NCBI RefSeq assembly: GCF_002811875.1
Contig: NZ_NPDZ01000007.1
Coordinates: 156,056-220,055, forward strand
DNA from: Leptospira perolatii
Lineage (GTDB): Bacteria > Spirochaetota > Leptospiria > Leptospirales > Leptospiraceae
DNA: 64,000 nt
Reading direction: 5' to 3'
In this document: one piece after another, positions 46,081 through 59,258 of the stretch
How the letters are laid out: each line of letters starts with the position of its first letter
Position numbering within the stretch: the first letter of the stretch is position 1
Position numbers and translations under genes: made by a program
Notes under the pieces: generated by a model
What the model was told of the DNA's origin: nothing
Databases searched by the model: none
The model's input: only the letters and a program-made list of their open reading frames with translations

Positions 46081-47073
46081 TTAAACCTCATAAATCGACA
46101 GAGACTTGTAGCCCTTATTGGTCTGCTTGTCCATCAGTGCGATGATTTCTGTCCTTCTACCTTTTTCTATATTAAAGATCAGTTGATCCGAAATTTCCCT
46201 ACAGATATAAAGTCCGCGGCCATGAGAATCGGCCAAGCCTGAGGGAAACCCGCTAGGCTCATTCACCGTTATATGTCTATCCAATCTCTTTAAGATTTCT
46301 TTTCGATTTAGAGAACCAAAATGATCTCTTACGACTATGATGATGGAATTCTCGGAAATTCCATATCCGATTTCAAAATAGTCCGATTCGGCGAGCTGGA
46401 TATTTTCCATCGGAACAAGCAGATCTCTAGATGGTAATTCGTACTGGTATTTGGAATTTCCTTTGGAGTCTCTGGGCGCTCGGATCATCGCGTTGGAAGT
46501 TAACTCCTCCAAAATCTGATGCACAGCGTTCGGGGCTCCTTTCTCAATCAAATACTTAGCGATGCGATTGCAAAAATAATTTCTTTCTTCATCGGAACTG
46601 ATTTTGCGATATACGATTCCGTTTTCAGGAGGAACACTAAAGCCTTGGTCATCCGATTGCTGTATTTTGAATTGGTGTCCAAAATACTTTTCCACTCCGA
46701 AGATATCCTTAGTAAGAAGTTTATACACCATGACCGGGATCAGGTTGATATCTAAGAAAGAATACTTAGGTATGATATTCCAAATATCATGTTCGTAGGC
46801 AAAATTGATATAGTCGTTGATGTTGTAGGCAGTCATCAACGAATAGAGAGTGTGAGGATAATCGTGTTGAATAGTCTTGATTAGATCTAACCCGGATTTG
46901 CCAGGCATACGGATGTCCGTGATTACCAAGTCTATCGATTCGCTCTTCAGAATTTTGATCGCCTCGTCGTAATTTTCGGCGTCGAATACCAGATAATCTT
47001 TAATTAAAATATCTTTAATTGCTTCCCGAATCGAATGTATGTCTTCGACCACTAGGATTTTATGCTTGGACAA
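46081..47073 (-). CDS. Response regulator with C-terminal RsbW-like ATPase domain
   Basis: 330 residues, TTG start with GGAGGA six bases upstream. The N-terminal ~120 residues are a receiver domain: [16 protein letters not shown], phospho-acceptor Asp in [13 protein letters not shown], then the Lys-containing late loop. The C-terminal part is a GHKL ATPase without an H-box: [13 protein letters not shown] (N box), [20 protein letters not shown] (Asp motif), [14 protein letters not shown] (G2). Instead of a DNA-binding output, this could act as an anti-sigma-type kinase. It lies directly after the sensor kinase, three bases apart. Confidence 0.9.
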   Translation of the reverse strand: MSKHKILVVEDIHSIREAIKDILIKDYLVFDAENYDEAIKILKSESIDLVITDIRMPGKSGLDLIKTIQHDYPHTLYSLMTAYNINDYINFAYEHDIWNIIPKYSFLDINLIPVMVYKLLTKDIFGVEKYFGHQFKIQQSDDQGFSVPPENGIVYRKISSDEERNYFCNRIAKYLIEKGAPNAVHQILEELTSNAMIRAPRDSKGNSKYQYELPSRDLLVPMENIQLAESDYFEIGYGISENSIIIVVRDHFGSLNRKEILKRLDRHITVNEPSGFPSGLADSHGRGLYICREISDQLIFNIEKGRRTEIIALMDKQTNKGYKSLSIYEV

Positions 47074-47076
47074 ATC

Positions 47077-48204
<1,128 letters not shown>

Positions 48205-48210
48205 GCAGGT

Positions 48211-48966
48211 TCAATATTCTAGGGAATCTTTGAAAGTTTGCAGTAATTTTTTTTGATTTTTGACCGAATGTTGGTTCTGCATTTCTTGGAGTCGAAGGAT
48301 ATGAACAAAGAAATCTTCCAGCAATTTTAGATAGAATTCCTTCTTAAACTCAGAGCGTTCCCGGTTGACTCCCTCGTCGGGAAGATAGGTCAAGGGGTAT
48401 TCTGCCTCCCTTCCGTTTCGATCCGCGTAGATGAGTAAATCGTCCACATTGGAGTCCAGGGGAGTGTCATCTGTCATTCTTACGACAGTGTTCTCTTCTG
48501 AATGATAATTAGAGGTTTTGATTTCCGAGGTCACCTTAGAAAGCGTGGCTCCATTAAACTCAAGTATAATAGATTTTTCCTCGGCTCTTTGGATTCCGTT
48601 TCCACCCGGGGTTTCTATCACAGAGAATTTAGTGACCTTGACTCCTTTTCGGTTAGGGTAGCTTCCAATCCAAGTGACCAGGGTTCCCAAGGGAAGGCTT
48701 TCCATTCTTTCGTACTTTAGAAGTTCCTTACCTACGGAGAGACCCTCGTAGACCTTGAGGATTCTCTGATTCACGATCTGGGAAGTGCTTGGTTCTTTTT
48801 CTTGCGGTTTTGTCTGAGTGTAAAGGGAAGAAGTGTTTGAGAGAAGAAACAGGGCTACTAATAAAAGCAGCCCAGTACCCAAGGAAGGAAGATTGTATTT
48901 CTTAAGGTTGGGTTCCGCCAGTGGATCCTGGATTTTTCGGATCCGAATTTGTGGGTTGGACTGCAT
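48211..48966 (-). CDS. Single-pass membrane protein of unknown function
   Basis: 251 residues from the ATG at 48966, which has GGAGG five bases upstream; the open frame to 49056 lies within secG. One membrane segment (about residues 33-50, [16 protein letters not shown]) follows a positively charged N-terminus. The rest is a polar extracytoplasmic domain rich in Ser/Glu. It overlaps the secG 3' end, so it is in the glycolysis/secG operon. No family recognised. Confidence 0.65.
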   Translation of the reverse strand: MQSNPQIRIRKIQDPLAEPNLKKYNLPSLGTGLLLLVALFLLSNTSSLYTQTKPQEKEPSTSQIVNQRILKVYEGLSVGKELLKYERMESLPLGTLVTWIGSYPNRKGVKVTKFSVIETPGGNGIQRAEEKSIILEFNGATLSKVTSEIKTSNYHSEENTVVRMTDDTPLDSNVDDLLIYADRNGREAEYPLTYLPDEGVNRERSEFKKEFYLKLLEDFFVHILRLQEMQNQHSVKNQKKLLQTFKDSLEY

Positions 48967-49279
48967 CTGTGCCTCCAGGGTTCTCTGCTCCAGTAGGTGC
49001 GGAGACCTCAGGAGTGATAGGCAGAGGAGTCGTATTGTATCCACTATTTTTGGCAAAAAGGAAAGAAAGAATCAGGGAAAGTGCCAAAAAAAGAACTGCG
49101 GTAACTCGAGTCGCCTTTGTCAGCACGTCTGCGGTAGAGCTTCCAAAAACGGATTGGCTCGCGCCTCCTCCGAGTACTCCCCCCATGCCGCCTTTTCCAG
49201 TTTGGATTAGCACAAGTAGGATCAAAAATAAACTGACGAAGATAAATAGAACTAGAATGGTTCCGGTGATAAATCCCAT
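48902..49279 (-). CDS. secG: Preprotein translocase subunit SecG
   Basis: 125 residues. Two membrane helices (about 5-25 and 57-75) flank the conserved loop [19 protein letters not shown] and [14 protein letters not shown]. The long Pro/Thr/Gly-rich C-terminal tail (about 80-125) is an extension. SecG assists SecYE/SecA protein export. It follows tpiA on the same strand, a common arrangement in bacteria. Confidence 0.94.
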   Translation of the reverse strand: MGFITGTILVLFIFVSLFLILLVLIQTGKGGMGGVLGGGASQSVFGSSTADVLTKATRVTAVLFLALSLILSFLFAKNSGYNTTPLPITPEVSAPTGAENPGGTDAVQPTNSDPKNPGSTGGTQP

Positions 49280-49367
49280 GAGTACGTTTCCTGTTATTAA
49301 AAGAGGGTTCTTTTTTAAGCGAGACCGCTTATTTGATCCAAGCTACGTTTGGCTTGCCTACTGACAA

Positions 49368-50120
49368 TTAAAATAAGCCAGCGTAACTTCCGATTTTCTG
49401 ACTGGCGCCGCCCACCAATCCTCCATCTATGTCCGGCTCCGAAAGAAGTTCTTTGATATTGTCTGGCTTTACCGATCCTCCATATAGGATCGGAGTGGAA
49501 TTCGCGATTTCTATCCCATTTTGGAAAAGTCCGGCAATTTCCTTTCGGATAAATGCGTGAGCTTCCTGTGCCTGTTTAGGAGTAGCCACTTTACCGGTTC
49601 CGATTGCCCAGACCGGTTCGTACGCGACCCAGATTCTGGAGAAATGATGGCTGTGGATACTCTTCAAACCTTCCTTGATTTGAGAGCCGAGTATTTCGAA
49701 AGTTTTTCCAGCCTCTCTTTCCGAAAGAGTTTCTCCTACGCAGTACACTGCAGTGAATCCATTCTGAACCAAAAAAGAAATCTTACGATTACAGAAATCG
49801 CTAGATTCAGCCAGGAACTGTCTTCGTTCGGAGTGCCCGACTAATGCGTGAGAGATTCCGAGTTCGGACAGCTGGTCCGGACTTGTTTCTCCAGTCATTG
49901 CAGTCAAACCGGAAGGGTAAATATTCTGGGCTCCTACCTGCACTCCCGAGCCCTCCAAGATTCTACTAACAGCCGCTAGATGAATCGAAGAGGGAAAAAT
50001 CACGGCCTGTTTTCCTTTTGCGATCCCCGGGATTTGGTCTCGAATTCCCTTTGCTAATTCGATAGCCTCTTTTTCCGAAAGATTCATTTTCCAGTTACCG
50101 GCGATGATTTTAGGACGCAT
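49368..50120 (-). CDS. tpiA: Triosephosphate isomerase
   Basis: 250 residues with the active sites GNWKMNL (Lys), [11 protein letters not shown] (His95) and [12 protein letters not shown] (catalytic Glu). It interconverts dihydroxyacetone phosphate and glyceraldehyde 3-phosphate in glycolysis. Located between pgk and secG on the same strand; 55 bases separate it from pgk. Confidence 0.97.
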   Translation of the reverse strand: MRPKIIAGNWKMNLSEKEAIELAKGIRDQIPGIAKGKQAVIFPSSIHLAAVSRILEGSGVQVGAQNIYPSGLTAMTGETSPDQLSELGISHALVGHSERRQFLAESSDFCNRKISFLVQNGFTAVYCVGETLSEREAGKTFEILGSQIKEGLKSIHSHHFSRIWVAYEPVWAIGTGKVATPKQAQEAHAFIRKEIAGLFQNGIEIANSTPILYGGSVKPDNIKELLSEPDIDGGLVGGASQKIGSYAGLF

Positions 50121-50175
50121 TCGATATATCTCCCTTTTTCAAGTTTGTAACGGATTCAGAAAGTCTAATGTATGA

Positions 50176-51363
50176 CTATTTTTCCTGGTTGAGAAGTGCC
50201 TGTACCCCCGGAAGTTTTTTTCCTTCCAAGAATTCCAACGAAGCACCTCCACCTGTAGAAACGTGGGTAATTTTACTTTCCACTCCAGCCTTATTGATCG
50301 CGGCGATCGAGTCTCCTCCGCCTACGACTGTTTTTGCTTTGGATTTTGCTACCGCTTTTGCGATCGCCATCGTACCTTCTGCGAACTTATCGAATTCGAA
50401 AACTCCCATAGGTCCGTTCCATACGATGGTCGCTGCGTTTTTAATTACTTTTTCGTAATTAGAAATCGTTTTGGGGCCGATATCCATTCCCATCCAACCG
50501 TCCAAGATTCCCATCTTATCCACTGTCTTGGATTTTGCATGAGGATCGAATTTATCTCCGATCACATGGTCTACAGGAAGTTGTATGTCTACTCCAGCGA
50601 CTCCCGCTTTTTCGATGAGCTGAAATGCATCTACTTCGAAATCCTTTTCTACAAGAGAGTTCCCTACTGGAACCGCTCTGGATTTTAGGAAGGTATAAGC
50701 CATTCCGCCGCCGATCAGTAGATGATCCACTTTATCTATAAGATTCTTTAATACTTGGATTTTGGAAGAAACCTTTGAACCACCGATAATTGCCACAAAA
50801 GGTTTTGCAGGTCTGGAAAGTAGACCGGAAAGTTGGGTGATCTCCTGGTACATTAGCAATCCTGCATACGATGGAAGTAAATGAGCAATCCCTTCCGTAG
50901 ATGCGTGGGCTCTGTGTGCAGCTCCAAACGCGTCGTTTACATACACGTCTGCGAGCGAAGCTAGCTTTTTACAAAAGCCGGCTTCGTTTTCCTCTTCTTC
51001 CTTGTGAAACCGCAGGTTCTCTATGACTAAGATTTCTCCGTTTTGTAGCTCTTTGGAAAGTTTGACGACTGAGTCTCCGACCACTTCTTTAGAAAAGGTT
51101 ACTTTTGCTTTTACCATTTCCTGGAATGTCTTCACCACAGGTTCTATCGAAAATTGCGGATCCGGTTTTCCCTTTGGTCTTCCCAAGTGGCTCGCGATCA
51201 CTAGACGAGCTCCTTTTTTGAGTAGAAGCTCTATCGTAGGTAAAGTCTTTTCGATCCTGGTTTTGTCCGTGACAGTTCCATTCTCAATCGGAACATTGAA
51301 ATCCACTCGCAGAAAAACTCTTTTTCCTGCGAGGTCTGCGTTCTCTAATCTAGGAAGTTGCAT
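50176..51363 (-). CDS. pgk: Phosphoglycerate kinase
   Basis: 395 residues, normal. Signature [12 protein letters not shown] at the start, [13 protein letters not shown], and the C-terminal nucleotide-binding block [15 protein letters not shown] with [16 protein letters not shown]. It makes ATP from 1,3-bisphosphoglycerate. It starts four bases after the gap stop. Confidence 0.97.
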   Translation of the reverse strand: MQLPRLENADLAGKRVFLRVDFNVPIENGTVTDKTRIEKTLPTIELLLKKGARLVIASHLGRPKGKPDPQFSIEPVVKTFQEMVKAKVTFSKEVVGDSVVKLSKELQNGEILVIENLRFHKEEEENEAGFCKKLASLADVYVNDAFGAAHRAHASTEGIAHLLPSYAGLLMYQEITQLSGLLSRPAKPFVAIIGGSKVSSKIQVLKNLIDKVDHLLIGGGMAYTFLKSRAVPVGNSLVEKDFEVDAFQLIEKAGVAGVDIQLPVDHVIGDKFDPHAKSKTVDKMGILDGWMGMDIGPKTISNYEKVIKNAATIVWNGPMGVFEFDKFAEGTMAIAKAVAKSKAKTVVGGGDSIAAINKAGVESKITHVSTGGGASLEFLEGKKLPGVQALLNQEK

Positions 51364-51366
51364 CGA

Positions 51367-52383
<1,017 letters not shown>

Positions 52384-52561
52384 TTATTCCTTAGAAAGTT
52401 CGTGGCGTTTGCAGGGCGGAATTGCCCTTTAGAAACAAGTTTTTAGGACAAAACCATCCTGAAAATCTGTTTTTTGCAGAATTTTTACAGAAGAAGACTG
52501 AGAAACAGCAACTTTCCCTCTTGACTCCATACTTCGCTTACTCATTTTCATTGGGAAGCGG

Positions 52562-54217
52562 ATGCCTTTTTATCTTCGTAAAATTTATAGATCCAATCTT
52601 TTTCATTCACTCTGTATCGGAGCAGTCGGCGCGATTCTCCTCGTGCTTATGGGTCATCACCCGAACGACGACGCATATATTACTTTCCGCCACTCTCGGA
52701 ATTTTGCAGAAACAGGTTTGCTTTCTTGGAATACGATCCCGCCTTACGAAATGGGATCGACCTCTCCATTTCTGGCGTTTGTGCTCGGAGCTTTGGGTTT
52801 TGTCTTCGGTTCCGATTCTATTCCGGAACTATCTCTGTATTTGAATGCGTTTTTGCTGCTTCCTTTTTCGGCCCTGATTTACGCGATTGTTAAGTTGCTG
52901 GTTTCCGATCGGTTGGTCGCGCTCTGTTCGACTGCTTTGGTTTGTTGGAATTCCTACAATATTCGAATTTACAGCCAAGGCTTCGAGGCATTGCTCTTTT
53001 CTCTGGTTTTCCTGGGATCTATCTATTTTCTCTATATTAGAAAGTACGAATTCGGATTTCTTCTTGCCGGGATTGCGCCCTTGGTCAGGCCTGAGGGAAT
53101 TTTTCTAGTTCCGGTTCTATTTTATTTTCTTGTCCGAAGAAAAAAACTTCCGCTCCAAATTCTTTACTATTTGGTCATTCCGGCGCTCTATTCGATCTAT
53201 GCGATCTTTGTGTACGGGCAGATTGTTCCGCAATCCGTACTTGCCAAAAAAGCATTCTTTGAGCTGGGCCTGAATTCTGTAGGAGAACCTTCCGAAATAA
53301 AGCCCGATTTAAAAATCGCTTGGATCCATTTGGCAGGAATCTGGGATATATTGCTGAAGCCAATTTTATTGATCAACGGCGAGGCAGGAGTTCGGCTTTT
53401 AGGATATCCAAATCGACTCGGTAACTTTTTTCTTTCTAAAGGAAACCAACTTCTATATTCGATCCTATTTCTCTATTTAATCGCCATCTATTATTTTCTA
53501 AAGAAGGAAGGATGGAGAGGCTTTGAAAAACTATCCTTTCTTTCGTATCCCTTCTTTTTCGTATTCTTTTTGCTATATTCGGTCAGAGTAGAGTTTTGGT
53601 ATGTGCCGCTCGCGAACAGTTCCATATTGTTACTATTCTGCATCGGACCGATCGTTTTCGTTCGTCTTGGTTCTGTTTGGTGGGAAAGAATTAGAAACGC
53701 AAAAACCCTAAGAACTGTCTATCGAGTCATTTTTCTATTCGTATTCCTGCTTTTTGCGGATAAGAACTTGTACGTTCTAAACAAAGGCACTCATCCGTAT
53801 GATGAACTCAGAGGGCCGATCTATGTTCCTGCCTATCGGGATAAGGACGAGTTCGAAAGATATTTAGGTTATAGAAAGGCAGCTTTTTTATTGGAAGGCG
53901 ATGTACAGGGCAGAGTATTTACGAACGAGGTAGGAGTGTTCGGCTATTACAGCAAAAATCCAGTGATCGATTCCTTTGGCCTGTGCAGCAGAGAAGTAAT
54001 CGATGCGTATAGAGAGGAAAAGAAAAAAGGAAGAACTCCGGATTTGTGGGAATCCTATTCGGTAATCTCGTATCTTCGCCCAGAGTATGTGATGGGTGGG
54101 ATGGTCACTCCAGAAAAAATGTCTAAGTTAAGTAATCCAAGATACGAACTGGTCCAAGAGGTAGGGTATACTGCCTTTGGAAAACCAATCCGAATTTTTA
54201 GAAAATCTTCCCGATAA
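52562..54217 (+). CDS. GT-C fold membrane glycosyltransferase
   Basis: 551 residues with about 10 membrane helices. The early loop NDDAYITFRHSRNFAETG carries the catalytic-type DD motif of GT-C enzymes (PMT/ArnT/AftB-like), followed by a conserved WNTIPPYEMGSTSPF and, later, LVRPEGIFLVP. A polar C-terminal domain (from about residue 420) faces the periplasm. Such enzymes transfer a sugar from a polyprenyl phosphate carrier. The exact sugar and acceptor are unknown. It overlaps convergently with the signal-peptidase-like gene by 20 bases. Confidence 0.8.
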   Translation: MPFYLRKIYRSNLFHSLCIGAVGAILLVLMGHHPNDDAYITFRHSRNFAETGLLSWNTIPPYEMGSTSPFLAFVLGALGFVFGSDSIPELSLYLNAFLLLPFSALIYAIVKLLVSDRLVALCSTALVCWNSYNIRIYSQGFEALLFSLVFLGSIYFLYIRKYEFGFLLAGIAPLVRPEGIFLVPVLFYFLVRRKKLPLQILYYLVIPALYSIYAIFVYGQIVPQSVLAKKAFFELGLNSVGEPSEIKPDLKIAWIHLAGIWDILLKPILLINGEAGVRLLGYPNRLGNFFLSKGNQLLYSILFLYLIAIYYFLKKEGWRGFEKLSFLSYPFFFVFFLLYSVRVEFWYVPLANSSILLLFCIGPIVFVRLGSVWWERIRNAKTLRTVYRVIFLFVFLLFADKNLYVLNKGTHPYDELRGPIYVPAYRDKDEFERYLGYRKAAFLLEGDVQGRVFTNEVGVFGYYSKNPVIDSFGLCSREVIDAYREEKKKGRTPDLWESYSVISYLRPEYVMGGMVTPEKMSKLSNPRYELVQEVGYTAFGKPIRIFRKSSR

Positions 54218-54755
54218 TCTTTTCGAAAGCAATCGGACCAAAATCTCGCGAATCGACGCACTCGTCTCGATTGTCGCATAAAACAAAATATTTTCTGTCT
54301 TCGATTTGCACCGAGGCAAACTGATCCCTTCTCGAAAAAGATGCAGGAAATGGATTTCGTTTATCGGTAAATCCTAATTCGTAAGGGAGCTTTCCTTCGT
54401 TTTCCGGAATTCCGTTTCGGAATAAGGTTTTGTCCTTCATGTAGAGTGTATCGCCCGGTTTTCCTACGATTCTCGCCAAGACTACTTTAGAGGTCTGTGT
54501 AGGATGCTCGAGTAAAATGATATCGCCTAAGAACAGAGAAGAGGGCTTGATCCAGCGAAGAATGGTCTTGCGCTCTCCTTTTTTGAGCCCGGGTTCCATT
54601 TCATTGGTTTCTAATTTATACGGAAATAGAATCCAAGCGCGGATCGAAAATGCGATGAGAAAACCGATGGAGAGAGAGACTCCAAGAATCTTGGCCCATT
54701 TTTTATGGTCGAATTTTTTATCTTTTTCTCCGTTTCCTTTCGGGATAGAGTACAT
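54198..54755 (-). CDS. Signal peptidase I homologue lacking catalytic Ser and Lys
   Basis: 185 residues with an N-terminal membrane anchor (about residues 24-44) and the S26 fold. Box B, expected as SMxPT, reads NEMEPG with Glu52 where the nucleophile Ser should be. Box D, expected as KRxxGxPGD, reads [10 protein letters not shown] with Ala94 in the place of the general-base Lys. Box E is well kept: [14 protein letters not shown] (161-174). The reading frame is clean, so this is a conserved pseudo-enzyme rather than a decayed gene. It could bind signal peptides without cleaving them or regulate the true LepB. Confidence 0.82.
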   Translation of the reverse strand: MYSIPKGNGEKDKKFDHKKWAKILGVSLSIGFLIAFSIRAWILFPYKLETNEMEPGLKKGERKTILRWIKPSSLFLGDIILLEHPTQTSKVVLARIVGKPGDTLYMKDKTLFRNGIPENEGKLPYELGFTDKRNPFPASFSRRDQFASVQIEDRKYFVLCDNRDECVDSRDFGPIAFEKIIGKIF

Positions 54756-54862
54756 ACTCCTATGCTCCAGAAAAGCCTCAGAGGGTCAAAAGGAATTTCG
54801 GCTTGAGACAGGTCCGGCCCGAGGGAGAATGGGATGCAAAAGTATTTCGGAGGAATCTATCG

Positions 54863-55414
54863 ATGAAAGAACCAAATCTAAAAATCGGCTCGATTTTGGA
54901 ATATATGGGAAAGATTCCCGAAATTCATGACAGCGTATTTTTGGCTCCGGGCTCTCAGGTGGTGGGAGATGTAAAAATCGGGAAAGATTCCTCGATTTGG
55001 TTTCAGACTTTGATTCGGGGAGATGTGAATTATATTCGTATCGGCGAGAATGTGAATATCCAAGATATGACAGTGGTGCACGTCGCGAGAGATGTATATC
55101 CAGTGGAAATCGGAAACAATGTCTCGATCGGACACAGAGCGGTCATCCATGGTTGCATCTTGAAGGATAACTCTTTTGTAGGAATGGGAGCCACTTTGAT
55201 GGATGGCGTGGAACTGGGAGAATACGCATTCGTGGCCGCCGGTTCCCTTGTAACCCCGGGCAAAAAAATTCCTCCAGGAACTTTGGCGATGGGATCTCCT
55301 GCGAAAGTAGTCCGGGAAATCACGGAAAAAGAAAGGGAAATGATCACCCGAACCACCATGAATTATATCAAATACAAAAATAACTACCTTTCCGATCCGT
55401 ATTACAAGCGTTAG
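54863..55414 (+). CDS. Gamma-class carbonic anhydrase-like protein
   Basis: 183 residues from the ATG with GGAGGA eight bases upstream. A left-handed beta-helix is visible in the hexapeptide repeats ([33 protein letters not shown]). The three zinc-ligand His positions of the family are present: [14 protein letters not shown] (two). The C-terminal part has the usual NYIKYKNNY helix. The family includes active Cam-type enzymes and YrdA-like proteins; activity is not certain. Confidence 0.88.
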   Translation: MKEPNLKIGSILEYMGKIPEIHDSVFLAPGSQVVGDVKIGKDSSIWFQTLIRGDVNYIRIGENVNIQDMTVVHVARDVYPVEIGNNVSIGHRAVIHGCILKDNSFVGMGATLMDGVELGEYAFVAAGSLVTPGKKIPPGTLAMGSPAKVVREITEKEREMITRTTMNYIKYKNNYLSDPYYKR

Positions 55415-55429
55415 GAGATTTTCTTTTTC

Positions 55430-56536
55430 ATGGCAGAATCGAATCTGGAGGGAGCCAATTTACCTGGAGTATATCTGAGAGGAACGGGAGTCATAGGTTG
55501 GCCTCTTGCCTCGCTGTTATTGCTACTACAAGGAAAATTCGGAGGATTTAAGGTATTCATAGAGCCCTACAAACTTTCCAGATCCGAGGTCCCGCAAATA
55601 TTGTCTTTAGCCGAAAAGGGCGGAATCTTGGTGGACGACGGATCAAATCAGGTCGCAGAACATTTTCCTAACTTTGTCAAAAAATCCGAGGCCCTCAAAG
55701 AATGCAAGGTGCTCTGCGATTCTTCTCCGCCCGGAGTCGCCGAAAAGAGATTCGAGGAATATAATACATCTGAATATTCGAATATAATACTATTCGTAGC
55801 TCAGGGAAGCGAACATACTTTTGGACCTCAGTTCCTTTATCCTGAAAACGCGAACATACTCGAAAAAGAGCTTCCCAGGTTCATACATATCAGCACTTGC
55901 AACACTCATACGTTGGCCGGGATTCTCAGACCTTTTGCGCGAGGAAACGAAATCTCTCCTGAATTCAAAATCACAGATTTGCCGGAGCTTATAGAAGAAG
56001 CGGATTTTTTTGTACTGCGAAGAGATGCTGATATGGCAAAAAATGATCCTCACGTAACCGGACCGATCCTCGTTTTGCCGGAGTCAGAGAATGGAACCCA
56101 TCACGCAAGATTGTTAAACGAAGTATACCATACGATTGGATTTTCCCTAAAGCTTTCATCTTCTTCGGTAACGATCAATTCTCCTTACATGCATTTGATT
56201 CGGTTCAAGGTGAAATTAAGAAAGGCGATTAAAAAGGAGGATCTGTTGCATCGAATCTCCAATGATCCTTATCTATCGACTACGAATTTAGTCTCTACTA
56301 ACTCGATCTTTTCTTCGGGAAGAGACAGAGGATTGTACGGTAGAATTTTTGCGCATGCAGTGTTCCCCTTAGGCGCGTTAGAAGTACAGGGAAAAGAGGT
56401 GAGGGGATACGCCGCGACTCCTGGAGATTCTAACGTTCATATTTCTACGGTGTTTGCAGTGTATCAAGGTTTAGGTTTATCTTTTAGTCCTGCGGTCGAA
56501 GCTTTACTGATGGGATTAGTACTCCAAGAACTTTGA
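55430..56536 (+). CDS. Archaeal-type (type II) glyceraldehyde-3-phosphate dehydrogenase homologue
   Basis: 368 residues. It has a Rossmann opening [16 protein letters not shown], an aspartate-rich [11 protein letters not shown] (like archaeal DCTPGKIGAKN), [10 protein letters not shown] (like IFQGGEKH), the catalytic-type [10 protein letters not shown] (Cys157; archaeal SCNTTG), [20 protein letters not shown] (archaeal RRAADPNDDKKGP) with GTHHARLL (His224-225) and [20 protein letters not shown]. These agree well with the archaeal class. So the window holds two evolutionarily distinct GAPDHs. It may act in a different direction or with a different cofactor; the physiological role is not known. 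Confidence 0.75.
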   Translation: MAESNLEGANLPGVYLRGTGVIGWPLASLLLLLQGKFGGFKVFIEPYKLSRSEVPQILSLAEKGGILVDDGSNQVAEHFPNFVKKSEALKECKVLCDSSPPGVAEKRFEEYNTSEYSNIILFVAQGSEHTFGPQFLYPENANILEKELPRFIHISTCNTHTLAGILRPFARGNEISPEFKITDLPELIEEADFFVLRRDADMAKNDPHVTGPILVLPESENGTHHARLLNEVYHTIGFSLKLSSSSVTINSPYMHLIRFKVKLRKAIKKEDLLHRISNDPYLSTTNLVSTNSIFSSGRDRGLYGRIFAHAVFPLGALEVQGKEVRGYAATPGDSNVHISTVFAVYQGLGLSFSPAVEALLMGLVLQEL

Positions 56537-56643
56537 CGGGACTATGAGTTCGATCAAGTTCTTGGTTATGGAAAGAATTTATAGTTTGCTCCGATTCGGA
56601 AGAGTTTCGAAAAAATCTGGATTTATCTATAGGATACTAAAGC

Positions 56644-57855
56644 TTGGTCGGAAAGTTTCGGGGTTTTTGCCAGTTTCCTTTGCGATTCGAAAAAGGAAGT
56701 AGAAAGCCCCGTACAAAATGGTCCATTTTGAACTCTGCAAGAAAAAAATACAACTTTGCCTTTTGGCTTCCACTCCTTGTATTTTTAGTCTTTTTCCTAT
56801 TAGATAAATTATTGCTGATCCCTCGGGTTCGGCTGATAGCGACCGAATACCAGCCTGCATCGAGTGCGGTGAAAGAGATTGCAGAAGACTGGGAGCCGAA
56901 AAGCTCGAAATTGGTTCAGGGTGAGAAAGTATTTTGGGCCTTCGGGACTTCTAGATCCAGAAACTTCGATTTGTTTCCAAATCCGGAATATACTAAAAAA
57001 GATCCCTTCCTAAATCATTGGGAAAAAGAAAGTTTAAAAAATTGGGAAGGGGTCGGCGTTGCTGTGAATGCGGCTACGATGCAACTTTTGCATATTCGAT
57101 TGCTTCAGATTTTGGATCGCGGAATCCAGCCTGAATTAGTATTTTTCGAAATCTCTCCGATGAGTTTTAATTCCAATCACGCATATAACGATTATTTTAA
57201 GCAGGATGTCGTTCCGTTCCATCTTCTATGGAAGCATAGAAGCGATCTAGGATACAAGCCACTGGTAGATTGGCTCCTTCCTGTCTTATTTTCCAGTTAT
57301 AGATTCAAATTTTCTCCGAGGACCGCCTGGAGAACGATTACCGGAAATAGGATCCAGGGAGAAGTGGATTTTCTGGATGCATTAGAGAAAAATAATTCTG
57401 CTTCCAAAGACGCCTTATCCAAGGCGGATCGACCATCGATAGAAAGCCCGAAATTTGAAGATGACAAAAATCCGACTTTTAGCCTAGGAGAAAAGTACGG
57501 TCTCTGGTACGAGTACTTTACCAAATCGGAAGAAAAGAAATACTTTGCAAACTATCGAGTAGACCCCGAGCAAGTAGAATATTTAGAAAAGACGATCCGG
57601 CTCTTGCAATCCAGGAAAATAAAGACCATATATTGGAGACCGAAAATACATTCAGAATTTTTAAAATTAGAAAATCGAACCGAGATACAAAAGCAATTGG
57701 AGCTGAGCGTGTACCCATTATTCAAAAAGTATGGAATTCGGTTGGTCGATGCAAATCAGGTCTCTATGGCTTGCGATTATTTTAAGGACGCAAGTCATCT
57801 TTCGGCAAGATGTTATACTTCTCTTACTGCAAAACTGTTGGAAAACGGACTATGA
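56644..57855 (+). CDS. DUF1574-type SGNH-like membrane protein paired with an MBOAT acyltransferase
   Basis: 403 residues in the open frame from TTG 56644; a TTG at 56728 (MNSARKKYNF) would give a shorter protein starting just before the membrane segment (about residues 38-55). After it comes an extracytoplasmic domain starting VFWAFGTSRSRNFDLF, where the GTSRS Ser could be the SGNH nucleophile, and a C-terminal DASHLSARCY, which resembles the DxxH of SGNH enzymes. In AlgJ/AlgX-like systems such proteins complete the transfer of an acyl group delivered by the MBOAT partner. The MBOAT gene begins 35 bases downstream. Confidence 0.72.
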   Translation: MVGKFRGFCQFPLRFEKGSRKPRTKWSILNSARKKYNFAFWLPLLVFLVFFLLDKLLLIPRVRLIATEYQPASSAVKEIAEDWEPKSSKLVQGEKVFWAFGTSRSRNFDLFPNPEYTKKDPFLNHWEKESLKNWEGVGVAVNAATMQLLHIRLLQILDRGIQPELVFFEISPMSFNSNHAYNDYFKQDVVPFHLLWKHRSDLGYKPLVDWLLPVLFSSYRFKFSPRTAWRTITGNRIQGEVDFLDALEKNNSASKDALSKADRPSIESPKFEDDKNPTFSLGEKYGLWYEYFTKSEEKKYFANYRVDPEQVEYLEKTIRLLQSRKIKTIYWRPKIHSEFLKLENRTEIQKQLELSVYPLFKKYGIRLVDANQVSMACDYFKDASHLSARCYTSLTAKLLENGL

Positions 57856-57890
57856 ATTTTCTGAATCAAAAGCGAAGGAAAGGTTAAGAA

Positions 57891-59258
57891 TTGTTATTCA
57901 ATAGCTTTGCGTTCCTGGCTTTTTTCCCGAGCGTATACATCCTCTATTGGGTGTTCCCCCATCGTTTCCGCAGGGAAGTTCTGATTCTTGCCTCCTTTAT
58001 CTTTTACGGATATTGGAGCAAAATCTTTTTGATCCACTTTCTGTTGATCGTGCTCCTAAATTATGCCTACTACTATTACTTAGAGGCAAGAGGTGACAGA
58101 CGCAAGTTGGCTTGGATCGTTCTCGCAAACCTAGCGAATTTGTTTCTGTTCAAGTATTACGGTTTCTTTCGTACGATTCTACAAGATTTATCTTTTTCTG
58201 TCGAAGGAATGGAAACTCTGGAATCCATTCTTCCGCTTGCGATCAGTTTTTATACGTTTCAGTTGATTGCGTTTCAAGTAGATGTACACAGAGGTACATT
58301 TTCGCAAAAAGTAAATCTTCCTGATTTCTTACTGTTCATATTCTTTTTTCCGCAATTGATTGCAGGACCGATTCTTCGTGCGAAGGATTTCCTACAAAGA
58401 ATTTCGATTCCGAAAGTTCCGCGGATACTTTTTTCCGAAATCGGAATCGTATGGATCCTGATCGGTGTCATAAAAAAGGTACTGATCGCAGACCAAATTT
58501 CTCCTTTGATCGATCCGATTTATTCAGATCCGCAGAAATATTCCATAGGTGGACATTGGTTCGCTTTTTACGGGTTCGCGTTTCAGATTTATTGCGACTT
58601 CTCCGGATACACAGATATTGCGAGGGGATGCGCGCTCTTACTCGGTTACAAACTTCCTCCGAACTTTCTCGCACCTTATTTTGCCGGATCCTTGAGAGAA
58701 TTCTGGAGGAGGTGGCATATTACATTGTCCACTTGGCTAAGGGATTATCTCTATATTCCTCTTGGAGGGAATCGCAGAGGAACCACAAGAACTTCTTTGA
58801 ACCTATGTATTACCATGTTGCTCGGGGGAATCTGGCACGGAGCAAATTATACTTTTGTAATATGGGGATTATGGCACGGATTTCTGTTGTGGATGGAGAG
58901 ACTCTGGGAAAATACTAAATTCGGAAAACTAAATATACCCAAATGGGTGAGAATTCCAATCGTATTCCACCTCGTATGCATCGGATGGGTTTTCTTTCGC
59001 GCGGATTCTCTCCAACTTGCGCTTGTCTTTTTGAAGGGAATGGCGGTCGGAATCGGCGAGACTCCTAAATATCCCTGGGGCTTTTCGATTCTGATCCTTT
59101 CCTTTATTGCAGTACATGTGATCGAGTACGGAAAAATGAATCCAACGAAACGTAGGATTCTATTTAGAATTCTGTTGCCTGTTGCTGCTTGCGTCGTTGG
59201 ATTCATCACTGCGGGCTCAGTCTCCGGAGAAAGGTCCTTCATCTATTTCCAATTTTAA
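57891..59258 (+). CDS. MBOAT-family membrane-bound O-acyltransferase
   Basis: 455 residues, about 10 membrane helices. It has the AlgI/DltB-like core: LREFWRRWHITLSTWLRDYL, YIPLGGNRRG and the active-site GGIWHGANYTFVIWGLWHG, with a conserved His. TTG start, AAGGAAAGG upstream. The MBOAT enzyme moves an acyl group across the membrane to modify an extracytoplasmic polymer; AlgI works with an AlgJ-type partner. With the DUF1574 protein upstream it probably O-acetylates a surface polysaccharide. Confidence 0.9.
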   Translation: MLFNSFAFLAFFPSVYILYWVFPHRFRREVLILASFIFYGYWSKIFLIHFLLIVLLNYAYYYYLEARGDRRKLAWIVLANLANLFLFKYYGFFRTILQDLSFSVEGMETLESILPLAISFYTFQLIAFQVDVHRGTFSQKVNLPDFLLFIFFFPQLIAGPILRAKDFLQRISIPKVPRILFSEIGIVWILIGVIKKVLIADQISPLIDPIYSDPQKYSIGGHWFAFYGFAFQIYCDFSGYTDIARGCALLLGYKLPPNFLAPYFAGSLREFWRRWHITLSTWLRDYLYIPLGGNRRGTTRTSLNLCITMLLGGIWHGANYTFVIWGLWHGFLLWMERLWENTKFGKLNIPKWVRIPIVFHLVCIGWVFFRADSLQLALVFLKGMAVGIGETPKYPWGFSILILSFIAVHVIEYGKMNPTKRRILFRILLPVAACVVGFITAGSVSGERSFIYFQF

